From the NCBI GenBank assembly GCA_018831055.1, contig JAHJRE010000127.1:1-34703 (forward strand): a stretch of DNA of 34,703 nucleotides, in the 5' to 3' direction. Made by a program: the position numbers and the translations under genes. The stretch comes from Bacteroidota bacterium. GTDB taxonomy: Bacteria > Bacteroidota > Bacteroidia > Bacteroidales > B18-G4. Below are positions 27,570-34,703 of this stretch, piece by piece. Under the pieces are notes generated by a model. That model had not been told where the DNA came from and did no database searches. It worked only from the letters and a program-made list of their open reading frames with translations. The number at the start of each line of letters is the position of its first letter. The first letter of the stretch is position 1.

Positions 27570-29660
27570 ATGATGAAATCATTACGTTTATTTTTGGGAG
27601 TAATCGGTGCAGTTATAATACTGGCCGGCTGTAATCAGCAAAGTACAGTTGATCAACCCGTTATTGGCAAACAGGAACTCAATCTCAGCAGCGATCTTAT
27701 GACCCCGGAGGTATTATGGGCTTTTGGGAGAATAGGTGAAGTCAGCGTTTCACCGGAAGGGAACAAAGTTCTTTTCAGTGTTGGCTATTATGATATTCCA
27801 ATAAACAAAGGCAATCGCGATCTCTACATGATGAACACAGATGGAAGCGATCTTCAGCAAATAACCAGAACCCCTTTTAGCGAATTTAATGCAGTATGGA
27901 AGCCGGATGGTAAAAAAATTGGATTCCTATCTGCTGAAAGCGGATCGGTACAATTATGGGAGATGTCGCCCGACGGCACCAACAAAGTAATGATCAGCAA
28001 TATTGATAACGGTATAGGTGGATTCAAATATTCTCCCGACATGACCATGATAGCCTTCATCAAGGAGGTGATTATTGAGAATCCCTATGCCAAACTTTAT
28101 GAAGGTCTGCCCAAGACCTCCGGGCGTATAGCAAATGATCTGATGTACAGACACTGGGATCACTGGGTGGATGCAGTTAGCCATTTATTTATGGCTGACT
28201 ACGATGGAAAATCCCTGAGCAATGTCAAGGATATTATGGAAGGAGAACCCTATGAGTCCCCATTGAGTCCATTTGGAGGCATGGAGCAGATTTCCTGGAG
28301 CCCCGACAGTAAAATACTGGCTTACACATGTAAAAAATTGAAAGGCCTGGAGTATAGCAAATCCACCAACTCGGATATATATTTTTACGACATTGCTACA
28401 GGAAAAACGGCCAATATGACCGAAGGAATGATGGGCTTTGATATAGGGCCTGTTTTTTCACCCGACGGTAAAAAAATGGCATGGGAAAGTATGGAACGCG
28501 ATGGATATGAATCCGATAAAAACAGGCTGTTTGTTTTGAATCTTGAAACCGGCGTTAAAACTGATTATACCAAAGACTTGGATCAGAATGCCCATGGACC
28601 TGCATGGTCGGCCGACGGGCAGACGATTTTCTTTATCAGTCCGTGGCACGGGACAGAGGACATATACGAGCTTTACCTTCCCAGCGGCCACATCCGGAAG
28701 ATTACGGAAGGCATACACAACTATCTGAGTGTCGAACCCGCTGGCGATAAGCTGATTGCTTCCCGTCAATCAATGTCCATGACAACCGAAATTTTTTCAG
28801 TAAATCCCATTGATGGAGCCGACACACAGATATCCTTTGTCAATCAGGACATTCTTAATCAGCTTACTATGGGAAATATTGAGGAACGATGGATCAAAAC
28901 CACTGATGATAAGGAAATGCTTACATGGATTATCTATCCTCCGCATTTTGATCCTGCTAAGACCTATCCGGCTTTATTGTATTGCCAGGGAGGCCCCCAA
29001 AGTATGGTCAGCCAGTTTTGGTCGTACCGATGGAATTTCCAGATGATGGCTGCCAACGGCTATATTATTGTCGCACCCAATCGCAGAGGATTGCCTGGCT
29101 TCGGTCAGGAATGGCTGGAGCAGATCTCGGGTGATTATGGCGGACAAAATATGAAAGACTATTTTAGCGCCATCGATGCGCTGGCAAATGAACCATTTGT
29201 TGATGAAACCCGATTGGGTGCAGTTGGGGCAAGCTACGGAGGATTTTCTGTTTACTGGCTCGCCGGCAACCACGATAAGAGGTTTAAAGCATTTATTGCC
29301 CACGATGGAATGTTCAATTTCGAGGCCCAATACCTTGAAACGGAAGAAATGTGGTTTGCCGACTGGGACCTTGGCGGCGCATTCTGGGAATTCGACAATA
29401 AAATCGCTCAGAATTCCTATGCAAATTCACCGCATAAGTTCGTACACAAATGGGATACTCCCATCCTGGTCATCCATGGTGAAAGAGATTACAGAATTAC
29501 CTATACCCAGGGGATGAGTGCGTTCAACGCAGCCGTGCTCAGAGGTGTTCCTGCCGAATTCCTGTACTTTCCCGATGAAAACCATTGGGTATTATCGCCA
29601 CAAAATGGCATATTATGGCAGAGAACGTTTTTTAACTGGCTTGATCGGTGGTTGAAGTGA
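27570..29660 (+). CDS. S9-family (prolyl oligopeptidase/DPP-like) peptidase lipoprotein
   Basis: A 696-aa exported serine peptidase. The N terminus [21 protein letters not shown] has a lipobox (LAGC), so the enzyme is anchored in the envelope. Residues about 45-420 form a WD40-like/TolB-type beta-propeller ([41 protein letters not shown]). The C-terminal alpha/beta hydrolase carries S555 in GASYGGFS, D640 in HGERDYRIT and H672 in ENHWVL: a complete catalytic triad in the usual order. It probably trims di- or oligopeptides in the periplasm. The start may be either of two adjacent ATG codons. The stop is followed within 3 bp by a heptad repeat array (29663-29921), which replaces a normal terminator. 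Monocistronic by context. Confidence 0.95.
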   Translation: MMKSLRLFLGVIGAVIILAGCNQQSTVDQPVIGKQELNLSSDLMTPEVLWAFGRIGEVSVSPEGNKVLFSVGYYDIPINKGNRDLYMMNTDGSDLQQITRTPFSEFNAVWKPDGKKIGFLSAESGSVQLWEMSPDGTNKVMISNIDNGIGGFKYSPDMTMIAFIKEVIIENPYAKLYEGLPKTSGRIANDLMYRHWDHWVDAVSHLFMADYDGKSLSNVKDIMEGEPYESPLSPFGGMEQISWSPDSKILAYTCKKLKGLEYSKSTNSDIYFYDIATGKTANMTEGMMGFDIGPVFSPDGKKMAWESMERDGYESDKNRLFVLNLETGVKTDYTKDLDQNAHGPAWSADGQTIFFISPWHGTEDIYELYLPSGHIRKITEGIHNYLSVEPAGDKLIASRQSMSMTTEIFSVNPIDGADTQISFVNQDILNQLTMGNIEERWIKTTDDKEMLTWIIYPPHFDPAKTYPALLYCQGGPQSMVSQFWSYRWNFQMMAANGYIIVAPNRRGLPGFGQEWLEQISGDYGGQNMKDYFSAIDALANEPFVDETRLGAVGASYGGFSVYWLAGNHDKRFKAFIAHDGMFNFEAQYLETEEMWFADWDLGGAFWEFDNKIAQNSYANSPHKFVHKWDTPILVIHGERDYRITYTQGMSAFNAAVLRGVPAEFLYFPDENHWVLSPQNGILWQRTFFNWLDRWLK

Positions 29661-29662
29661 AG

Positions 29663-29921
29663 CTGGGGACTGGGGACTGGGGACTGGGGACTGGGAACTG
29701 GGAACTGGGAACTGGGAACTGGGGACTGGGGACTGGGGACTGGGAACTGGGAACAAGTTGCAGGTTACAGGGGGCAGGGGGCAGAGTAAAGGGTGTGGAG
29801 TGTGAGGTACAGCCTGTAACTTGCACCCTGTAGCTTGTAACCTGTAGCTTGTCGCTTGTAGCTTGTCACTTGTCACTTGTCACTTGTCGCTTGTAGCTTG
29901 TCGCTTGTCGCTTGCACCTTG
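29663..29921. repeat. Convergent heptad array filling the gap between two genes
   Basis: Thirteen perfect units of CTGGGGA or CTGGGAA (29663-29753) occur in blocks of 4, 4, 3 and 2 by type. Five in-phase units follow: CAAGTTG, CAGGTTA, CAGGGGG twice, CAGAGTA. After a unique centre of about 20 bp come sixteen units in the opposite sense (29810-29921) of the form YMRCYTG, for example TAACCTG, TAGCTTG, TCGCTTG, TCACTTG. The inner left units complement some right units, so a partial hairpin is possible. The array starts 3 bp after the peptidase stop and ends 8 bp before the stop of the convergent gene. It appears open in several frames only because of its low complexity, and is not coding. Confidence 0.9.
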
Positions 29922-29929
29922 ATTTTCCC

Positions 29930-30784
29930 CTACTCGTTATAAACAATCTTATAGGCCATCACTCTTCCGTCGGCGAAGGTTGGAACGTAGAGGATACCCG
30001 TGGAGGGGGCAAAGAATATATCTGCGGCATTGACCAGTTTATCGGAGGTATTGAAGAGAATGATCTTTAGGTCAGGAGGTTGTATAAATTGAACCAAACC
30101 TCTCCAGTTTGAGATAATATAATTTCCATGCATATCAACATTTAATCCGTCGATGCTGCCTGTTCCCTCAAACGAGATTTTATGGTCTCCGGTTTTTGTA
30201 TCCACTTTAATAATACGGTCGGTACAACCGATATAAAGGACATTATCCTTGAGATAAAGGCCGTTTGGACTGACCAGTATTTCTCCTTCCATCCAATTTT
30301 CAATACTTTTACCATCGTAACGGTATATAACACCCGCCTGCATGTCAGAAATATACACATAACCTTGTGGATCGGTGGTGATATCATTCAGGAATTTTGC
30401 CCCTTCAACATCATGTATATGAAGGATTCTGCCCGTAGGAATATCGATCTCAATAAGACGCGTGATATCGGTAACGTACAAAACATTTCCGATTTTCCCC
30501 ATACCTTTGGGAGCATTTAAACCCTGAACCCACTGCAGATCAATCACTTTTCCATCAAGTCCAACCCTGGAAATGAAACCATTTTCATCTTCCACGGTAG
30601 GATTTCCATTGATGTTTGATACATACAGCACTTTGTTTTGATGATCATAAAAAACGGATTCCGGAATTTGGAATACTTTTTCCGACTCCCAAAGCTTGTC
30701 GGCCCTTACCTTGCCTGTATCCTGTGAAAAAACTACAGATGCAAGAATGAGGGCCGATATTAATGTGATGAATGACTTTCTCAT
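29930..30784 (-). CDS. Exported SMP-30/NHL-like beta-propeller protein
   Basis: A 284-aa exported protein. MRKSFITLISALILASVVFSQ is a clear signal peptide, and I chose its ATG at 30784 over a longer frame that puts ten residues before it. The mature part is a six-bladed propeller of the SMP-30/gluconolactonase-like type: FQIPESVFYDHQNKVLYVSN, LNAPKGMGKIGNVLYVTD, FLNDITTDPQGYVYISDM, VSPNGLYLKDNVLYIG, SIDGLNVDMHGNYIISN, VNAADIFFAPSTGILYVP. Relatives bind metals and hydrolyse lactones, but many members are of unknown function. It lies 54 bp downstream of the second DUF4097-type cluster. A TATTTTTG box in that gap (30802-30809) suggests a separate promoter. Function unproven. Confidence 0.78.
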   Translation of the reverse strand: MRKSFITLISALILASVVFSQDTGKVRADKLWESEKVFQIPESVFYDHQNKVLYVSNINGNPTVEDENGFISRVGLDGKVIDLQWVQGLNAPKGMGKIGNVLYVTDITRLIEIDIPTGRILHIHDVEGAKFLNDITTDPQGYVYISDMQAGVIYRYDGKSIENWMEGEILVSPNGLYLKDNVLYIGCTDRIIKVDTKTGDHKISFEGTGSIDGLNVDMHGNYIISNWRGLVQFIQPPDLKIILFNTSDKLVNAADIFFAPSTGILYVPTFADGRVMAYKIVYNE

Positions 30785-30801
30785 GACTGTAAATTTATTT
30801 T

Positions 30802-30809
30802 CAAAAATA
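30802..30809 (-). promoter_or_regulatory. Candidate -7 box for the beta-propeller gene
   Basis: On the minus strand this reads TATTTTTG, 18 bp before the ATG at 30784, inside the 54-bp gap after the DUF4097-like gene. The -33 region is not convincing. Confidence 0.38.
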
Positions 30810-30838
30810 GCCAAAAGAAATCAATCTTTTCAGAAAAT

Positions 30839-31540
30839 TTACTTTTGCAGTATTGATGACTTTCTCAGATAAATATCACCTGAAATAGTTTCCAGGAATA
30901 TACTTCTTCCGCCTTCGTTCAGGGTTGCATTTACTGAATGGCCTCCAACATGAAATAATCCATCTACCTCATCTTCAAATTCCAGGTCAAGGTCAGAATA
31001 CATACCTCCTGTAATGGTTTGCAGATCAAAATCAACCCGGGCGTTTTCCGTAATGGCCAGATCGATGAATCCGCTGATGGTGTTTACCTCCAGTTCACCC
31101 GATAAGCCAATTAAAACAACGTTTCCACTGATGGTTTCCATGCTTAGTTCAGTGTTTTGAGGGATGCACACTTCATAAAAAATTTCCATATTGATGCAAT
31201 CAGACCGGTAAACAACCTGCCCATTTTCATCCTGAGTTATTCTGTAACCCCTTGAAAGCTCTTTTAAACCTTTTATTTCCGATTCTATCTCCAGGTCTCC
31301 ACTATCATCAATCTTAAGAATAAAAGCGTCGTTATCTTCATTATCATTTATATTCACCGAAACACTTATCTGAACTTCATCCTTTTCCCACCCGGAAACC
31401 TTTATTTCGTCAGCAAAAGGAAAATCAATTTTGATAACCTGGCTATCGCTATACGGGATTGATTTTTCAACCACACGTTGTGAAAAAGCTCCTCCTGCCT
31501 GCACAAGAAGCAGGAGAAGCATTACAATAAACCTTTCCAT
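30839..31540 (-). CDS. Exported DUF4097-like protein (second cluster, downstream copy)
   Basis: A 233-aa protein with a signal peptide (MERFIVMLLLLLVQAGGAFSQ). The mature part opens VVEKSIPYSDSQVIKIDFPFADEIKVSGWEKDEVQI, the usual start of DUF4097-type proteins. It then shows short strand repeats with V-x-L-x-G-L-x-G turns (ISGNVVLIGLSGELEV, ISGFIDLAI, ITGGMYSDLDLEF, ISGDIYLRKS). These predict a beta-helix. It starts 2 bp after the stop of the related upstream gene (31543-32310). The two share the ending NDIYLRKK/GDIYLRKS and the GG[R/H]NV/SVN...LN[G/E]GG segment, so they are tandem duplicates. Export is clear; activity is unknown. Confidence 0.75.
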   Translation of the reverse strand: MERFIVMLLLLLVQAGGAFSQRVVEKSIPYSDSQVIKIDFPFADEIKVSGWEKDEVQISVSVNINDNEDNDAFILKIDDSGDLEIESEIKGLKELSRGYRITQDENGQVVYRSDCINMEIFYEVCIPQNTELSMETISGNVVLIGLSGELEVNTISGFIDLAITENARVDFDLQTITGGMYSDLDLEFEDEVDGLFHVGGHSVNATLNEGGRSIFLETISGDIYLRKSSILQK

Positions 31541-31542
31541 GG

Positions 31543-32310
31543 CTATTTCTTTCTGAGATAAATATTATCATTAATTGCTGTAAGCTTCAACTCAACACCA
31601 CCACCGTTGAGCTTCCCTCCTACATTTCTTCCACCGATAAAATCCATATTTTTACTTTTACCGGGAATTTCAATATCGAGATTAGTATAAACCTCACTGT
31701 TAACTGTCCGGATTTCAAGATCAGCCTTTGTATCACCCGGAAGGCTTATATCCAGGACACCGTTTATCGCAGTAATAGAGGAAGGGCTTTCCTGGTTTAG
31801 CTTACTTATTACAATGTTAATGTCACCGTTTATGGCATTAATCACTGCAGGGCCGGTAATATTTTCCAGGAAGATATCCGGATTCAGCGCCTGGATTTCA
31901 ATTTCATTACTTATGCCTTTAATTCGAATATCCTCATCAGCAAACGGACTGGAAAAGTCAAGCTTAACTACGAGGGAAGCAGGAACCTTGAAGGTATATA
32001 TAGCATCTTCAATTCTTTTTGTCGCACCTTTTACCTCGATTGCATCCCCGGAGATTACTACCTGTAATCCTATTTGAGTGTTATCCACAATATCGGATAA
32101 CGGTTTAAGGCCATCAGCTCTTTCCGGTGGTTTAGAAAAGTTTTGAGTTTGAATGATCAGTTCATTTCCGTTTGTGGCTTCGATTACGATTCCTGCAGGG
32201 AAATTACTAACGCTCAATCTTTTTGCATTTTCGATATTCATTTTATATTCCTGAGAAAATGAACTGAGTGAAAATACTGTCGTTAATACTATTAAAGTTA
32301 TTGTTTTCAT
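31543..32310 (-). CDS. Exported DUF4097-like protein (second cluster, upstream copy)
   Basis: A 255-aa protein with a signal peptide (MKTITLIVLTTVFSLSSFSQ). The rest consists of short beta-strand repeats (VIEATNGNELIIQTQNF, FLENITGPAVINAINGDINI, ITAINGVLDISLPGDTKADL, VNSEVYTNLDIEIPG), closing GGNVGGKLNGGG-like and NDNIYLRKK. This is the DUF4097/putative adhesin pattern. The related protein encoded 2 bp downstream is its tandem duplicate. A heptad hairpin element (32346-32520) separates it from the anti-sigma gene upstream, so transcription from the sigma promoter would have to read through a long hairpin. The function of the family is unknown; a partner of the sigma/anti-sigma system is inferred from recurrence of the layout. 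Confidence 0.72.
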   Translation of the reverse strand: MKTITLIVLTTVFSLSSFSQEYKMNIENAKRLSVSNFPAGIVIEATNGNELIIQTQNFSKPPERADGLKPLSDIVDNTQIGLQVVISGDAIEVKGATKRIEDAIYTFKVPASLVVKLDFSSPFADEDIRIKGISNEIEIQALNPDIFLENITGPAVINAINGDINIVISKLNQESPSSITAINGVLDISLPGDTKADLEIRTVNSEVYTNLDIEIPGKSKNMDFIGGRNVGGKLNGGGVELKLTAINDNIYLRKK

Positions 32311-32345
32311 GATAATTAGGTTTTAAAAAAGGAACATTCATTTTA

Positions 32346-32520
32346 TTTAGTAGCAGGAAAAAATAACAAGTAGTTTCAGGTTACAGGTTACAGGTTACAG
32401 GTTACAAGTGACAGGATAACGATCCATATTCAACTGTCGGTTAACTGCAACCTGAAACATGCAGCCTGTAACCTGTAACATGGATCGTGTAACTCGACAT
32501 TTTTCCTTCCTGGTATTCAT
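32346..32520. repeat. Heptad hairpin element, copy 2 (175 bp)
   Basis: Interior units run in 7-nt phase from 32373: GTTTCAG, GTTACAG three times, GTTACAA, GTGACAG, then a centre. On the right are AACTGCA, ACCTGAA, ACATGCA, GCCTGTA, ACCTGTA, ACATGGA and TCGTGTA. The outer left 35 bp match copy 3 at 24 of 35 positions, and the right end (GTAACTCGACATTTTT to TGGTATTCAT) matches the right ends of the other copies. An internal perfect 9-bp inverted pair ACGATCCAT/ATGGATCGT strengthens the fold. No clear flanking direct repeat is left, so this may be the oldest copy. It lies between the anti-sigma stop and the DUF4097-like start on the minus strand. Confidence 0.8.
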
Positions 32521-32550
32521 TAATCGTTTTTCTTATTGTTATTTTAATTC

Positions 32551-33366
32551 TCAGATAATGGTTCTAAGACCTTTCATAGCCTGGCTTTTAACCACATCTG
32601 CATTTTCCGGTGATTCAATGATTCTGTTCAAAGGGTCAACGGCTCTTTCATCACCGGTTTCGGAAATAAGCTGTATCAAAGTGATCTGCATCAGCGGATC
32701 CCTTTCAATATTCAAAGCGTTGATCAGGGCGTCTTTCACGAAACTATATCCGGTATATTTCGACAGAGCCGTAGCAGCTGCCATTCTCACATTCACATTA
32801 CCATCGCGGTTCATAGTGTTGATCAGGGCCATGATCATTTCTTCCCCGGGTTCCTCCTGGTCACGAATATAACTTACAGCCTGGATTCGCTGACTTGCAC
32901 TGGATTCTTCCAATTTCGAAATCATCAGGATATGTTTCATAATATCTATTTCATTCCTGAGCATTTCCATTTCACGATGGCTGGAACGCGGGCCTGGGTT
33001 GAGGATAAAACCCATCAGGAAACCGGTTATCAGGATCAGGAAACCGGCTGCAATCCTTCCCGATGGAGAAGTTATCCATTGCACTATTCCTGGAAAGCTA
33101 TATCTCTTTCCTGCACTATCACCAGCCAGTCTTTCTTTTTCAGCGGAAAGACTATCCAGAAAGCGTTTTCTCAGCTGGTCGGAGGGCGTGGCCAAAGGCA
33201 ACTGTTGCAAATCAATCAACAGATCTTTCATCTGTTCATATTCTCTGTGACATCCAGGGCAAGCCGACAGATGCCTGCGTACCTCCGTTACAATTTCCGG
33301 ATCCAGGATACCATCGATATAATCGATAAGCAGGGTTTTTACTTTTATGCAATCCATTGTGATCAT
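32551..33366 (-). CDS. Anti-sigma factor with zinc finger and HEAT repeats
   Basis: A 271-aa membrane protein. The N terminus carries a ZAS-type zinc motif, H32-x3-C36-x2-C39 in RRHLSACPGCHREY, the usual sigma-binding anti-sigma domain (zf-HC2). One membrane helix follows (about 106-128, RIAAGFLILITGFLMGFILN), then a periplasmic linker. The last about 100 residues form HEAT-like helical repeats (ALINTMNRDGNVNVRMAAATAL, DALINALNIERDPLMQITLIQL, AVDPLNRIIESPENADVVKS). The gene starts 2 bp after the sigma stop. MDCIK, three codons in, is an alternative start. Unlike the anti-sigma of the first cluster, this one has the zinc motif and a repeat domain that may contact the exported DUF4097-like proteins; that contact is inference. 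Confidence 0.85.
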   Translation of the reverse strand: MITMDCIKVKTLLIDYIDGILDPEIVTEVRRHLSACPGCHREYEQMKDLLIDLQQLPLATPSDQLRKRFLDSLSAEKERLAGDSAGKRYSFPGIVQWITSPSGRIAAGFLILITGFLMGFILNPGPRSSHREMEMLRNEIDIMKHILMISKLEESSASQRIQAVSYIRDQEEPGEEMIMALINTMNRDGNVNVRMAAATALSKYTGYSFVKDALINALNIERDPLMQITLIQLISETGDERAVDPLNRIIESPENADVVKSQAMKGLRTII

Positions 33367-33368
33367 AT

Positions 33369-33911
33369 TTAAACCAATTGAAAATAGTACTCCCTTAATT
33401 TATGCATGGCCCGGTGAACCTTAACTTTAATTGCCGGAACGGAATTTCCCGTTATTTCCGAGATTTCTTCATACTTCAGCCCCTGGAAACGACTCAGTTC
33501 TATTATCTCCTTCTGCTCTTCCGTTAGCTGTTCCAAAGCATCATATAAAGCATTATATTTTTCATTTCGCTCCATTTCCTCTAATGCATCGGCCGAATCC
33601 GCGGACTTGTACATCATGATAAGATCACCGTTCACATATTGCTTGTTCTTATGATAATGATCAATATGTACATTTCTTGCCATCTGATAAAGCCAGGACC
33701 TGAATGACTTGCCATCTGTATAGGATTCGCGGTACATCATAACCCGTGAAAAAACCGTATGGGCAAGGTCTTCGCTATTCATCCGGTTACCGGTCAATCT
33801 GAGGAAAAAATTAAAGAGAGGAACCTGGTATTTTTCAAATAATGGAATCATTGATTCCAGGTTACCCTCTTTAACTTCCTTCATCCAAATCTCATCGGTT
33901 TTAGTTTCCAT
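33369..33911 (-). CDS. ECF-type RNA polymerase sigma-70 factor (second cluster)
   Basis: A 180-aa ECF sigma factor. Region 2 holds LTGNRMNSEDLAHTVFSRVMMY and FRSWLYQMARNVHIDHYHK. Region 4 holds LTEEQKEIIELSRFQGLKYEEISEI and the helix-turn-helix NSVPAIKVKVHRAMHKLRE. All parts are present at normal length. It heads the minus-strand operon of sigma, HEAT anti-sigma and two DUF4097-like genes. A heptad hairpin element (33980-34162) ends 69 bp upstream of its ATG, so the promoter must lie in this short interval or within the element. No clean TAnnTTTG box is seen, consistent with an autoregulated or unusual promoter. The target regulon is unknown. Confidence 0.95.
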   Translation of the reverse strand: METKTDEIWMKEVKEGNLESMIPLFEKYQVPLFNFFLRLTGNRMNSEDLAHTVFSRVMMYRESYTDGKSFRSWLYQMARNVHIDHYHKNKQYVNGDLIMMYKSADSADALEEMERNEKYNALYDALEQLTEEQKEIIELSRFQGLKYEEISEITGNSVPAIKVKVHRAMHKLREYYFQLV

Positions 33912-33979
33912 GAAAAAGTGTTTTTCGTACTTAAATTACCTGAGAATTGCTAAATGGTTACAAGGGAATAAAATTTTAT

Positions 33980-34162
33980 ATGAGTATTGGGAAACATTAA
34001 CACAAAGTTACAGGCGACAGGTTGCAAGCGACAACTCATCACTCATCACCCACACCCACACTACCTGCACCCTGCACCCTGCAGCCTGTAACCTGCACCC
34101 TGCATCCTGCATCCTGCAACCATAGAGCAGGCAACTTGATATTAATCATACCCGATACTCAT
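33980..34162. repeat. Heptad hairpin element, copy 3 (183 bp)
   Basis: The ends are the best-preserved inverted repeats: left ATGAGTATTGGG (33980-33991), right CCCGATACTCAT (34151-34162), with 25 of 35 outer positions paired. The interior is in 7-nt phase from 34007: GTTACAG, GCGACAG, GTTGCAA, GCGACAA, then CTCATCA twice, CCCACAC, CCACACT. Eight units of the NCCTGYA type follow (34063-34118). Copy 1 has the same block order but only four right-hand units. A 9-bp direct repeat AAATTTTAT flanks it (33971-33979, 34164-34172). It occupies most of the 345-bp gap between the sigma and DoxX-like genes, which diverge. Confidence 0.87.
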
Positions 34163-34256
34163 TAAATTTTATTAAAAGCAAGACAGCTGGAAAACATTCT
34201 TTTGCAACAATTGTTTTCTAAATATATTACTGATAATCAAAGGTAAAGAAATATTC

Positions 34257-34634
34257 ATGAAAACACTAAGCAATGTTTTAAGGTTTCTGCTGGCTATAAT
34301 ACTCCTGGTTTTCGGGTTGAACAAAGTATTTCATTTTCTTCCGATGGAAATGGGGTCAGGGCCAGGAGCCGATTTTTTTGGAGCCCTGATCGCCGCAGGA
34401 TATATGATACCCGTTATTGTAGCAGTCGAATTAATAGCGGCATTTTCGCTGATGCTAAACCGTTTTGTTTCTTTCACTATGGTTCTGCTTGCTCCAATAT
34501 CACTTAACATCCTGTTATATGGCATCTTTCTTGATTCCATGAGCCTTCCCATCGGTGGATTTACATTCCTTTTAAATTTATATTTCCTGGTCATAAACAG
34601 GAAGGTATATTGGGAGATGTTTAAGAAGGAATGA
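34257..34634 (+). CDS. DoxX-like small membrane protein
   Basis: A 125-aa protein with four hydrophobic helices (about 5-22, 40-64, 69-90, 95-113). It opens MKTLSNVLRFLLAIILLVFGLNKVFHF, and the G-x-N-K/R-F motif at the end of helix 1 is typical of DoxX/DoxD-like proteins. The basic tail NRKVYWEMFKKE is cytoplasmic. Members of this family are poorly understood, with roles suggested in redox or lipid-related processes. It is transcribed divergently from the second ECF sigma factor across the copy 3 element. A heptad-type array starts 11 bp after its stop and runs off the window edge. Confidence 0.78.
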   Translation: MKTLSNVLRFLLAIILLVFGLNKVFHFLPMEMGSGPGADFFGALIAAGYMIPVIVAVELIAAFSLMLNRFVSFTMVLLAPISLNILLYGIFLDSMSLPIGGFTFLLNLYFLVINRKVYWEMFKKE

Positions 34635-34645
34635 TGATGGGGGAA

Positions 34646-34703
34646 CTGGGGGCTGGGTGACTGGGAGCTGGGTGACTGGGAACTGGGGGCTGGGCGACTG
34701 GGG
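34646..34703 (+). repeat. CTGGG array with mixed 7- and 8-bp units, cut by window end
   Basis: Units follow as CTGGGGG, CTGGGTGA, CTGGGAG, CTGGGTGA, CTGGGAA, CTGGGGG, CTGGGCGA, CTGGGG. The 7-mers are the same type as at 29663-29753, and 8-mers are interspersed, giving in part a 15-bp higher-order period. Like the array at 29663, it begins close behind a plus-strand stop codon. Its right end lies outside the window. Confidence 0.85.

Noticed and set aside
29613-29876. Open frames on both strands rich in Pro/Ser/Val/Gln repeats over the heptad array
   Set aside because: A 7-bp repeat translates into a 7-residue repeat in every frame and lacks stops by composition. The frames overlap the peptidase end and have no start signals, so they are artefacts.
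29663-29921. Diversity-generating retroelement template or variable repeat
   Set aside because: No reverse transcriptase gene is present, and the repeats are short tandem units rather than a template/variable pair.
33980-34162. CRISPR array
   Set aside because: Units are 7 bp with no spacers, and no cas genes are in the window.

Overview
The window is a typical chromosomal stretch of a Bacteroidota bacterium, probably an uncultured, largely anaerobic member of the Bacteroidales/Marinilabiliales type. This is inferred from the gene content (a ferredoxin-linked 2-oxoacid oxidoreductase, head-GIN/DUF4097 proteins, ECF sigma/anti-sigma pairs, TPR-type hybrid kinases, Bacteroidota-style double-domain Usp proteins) and from repeated TAnnTTTG-like -7 promoter boxes. 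No species can be named from the sequence alone.

Layout. 1-2163: the end of a three-gene 2-oxoacid:ferredoxin oxidoreductase operon, closed by a clear terminator. 2260-8873: a signalling block with a membrane class III adenylate cyclase, an HD-domain phosphohydrolase, and two paralogous tandem-Usp proteins that flank an oppositely oriented Cache-HAMP-SpoIIE phosphatase. 8887-12508: a GT22-like membrane glycosyltransferase and NAD-dependent DNA ligase LigA. 12509-13021: a gene-poor gap with two hairpins and a possible broken small gene. 15942-13022 (minus): ECF sigma, anti-sigma, DUF4097-like protein and head-GIN lipoprotein. 16080-18876: membrane methyltransferase, EamA transporter and saccharopine-dehydrogenase-like protein, tightly packed. 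18938-19011: tRNA-Met(CAT), followed by a putative AbiC-like phage-defence gene. 20961-20215, 24350-21195 and 27307-24377 (minus): an outer-membrane barrel and two large hybrid histidine kinases. 27570-29660: an S9 peptidase lipoprotein. 33911-29930 (minus): a second ECF sigma, anti-sigma (zinc finger plus HEAT), two DUF4097-like proteins and a beta-propeller protein. 34257-34634: a DoxX-like membrane protein.

The most unusual signal is non-coding. Three intergenic elements (21018-21178, 32346-32520, 33980-34162) share imperfect terminal inverted repeats of about 35 bp. Their interior is organised in a strict 7-nt phase: GTTACAG-like units on the left, NCCTGYA-like units on the right. Two of the three are flanked by short direct repeats that look like target-site duplications. 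Further period-7 arrays of other unit sequence occur at 19095-19127, 29663-29921 and 34646-34703; the last two begin within a few bases of a stop codon. Together they look like a family of heptad-built, hairpin-forming, possibly mobile non-coding elements.

A second theme is two separate copies, in one 35-kb window, of a module made of ECF sigma, anti-sigma and exported beta-helical GIN/DUF4097 proteins. Most of the remaining genes concern envelope sensing and stress signalling.
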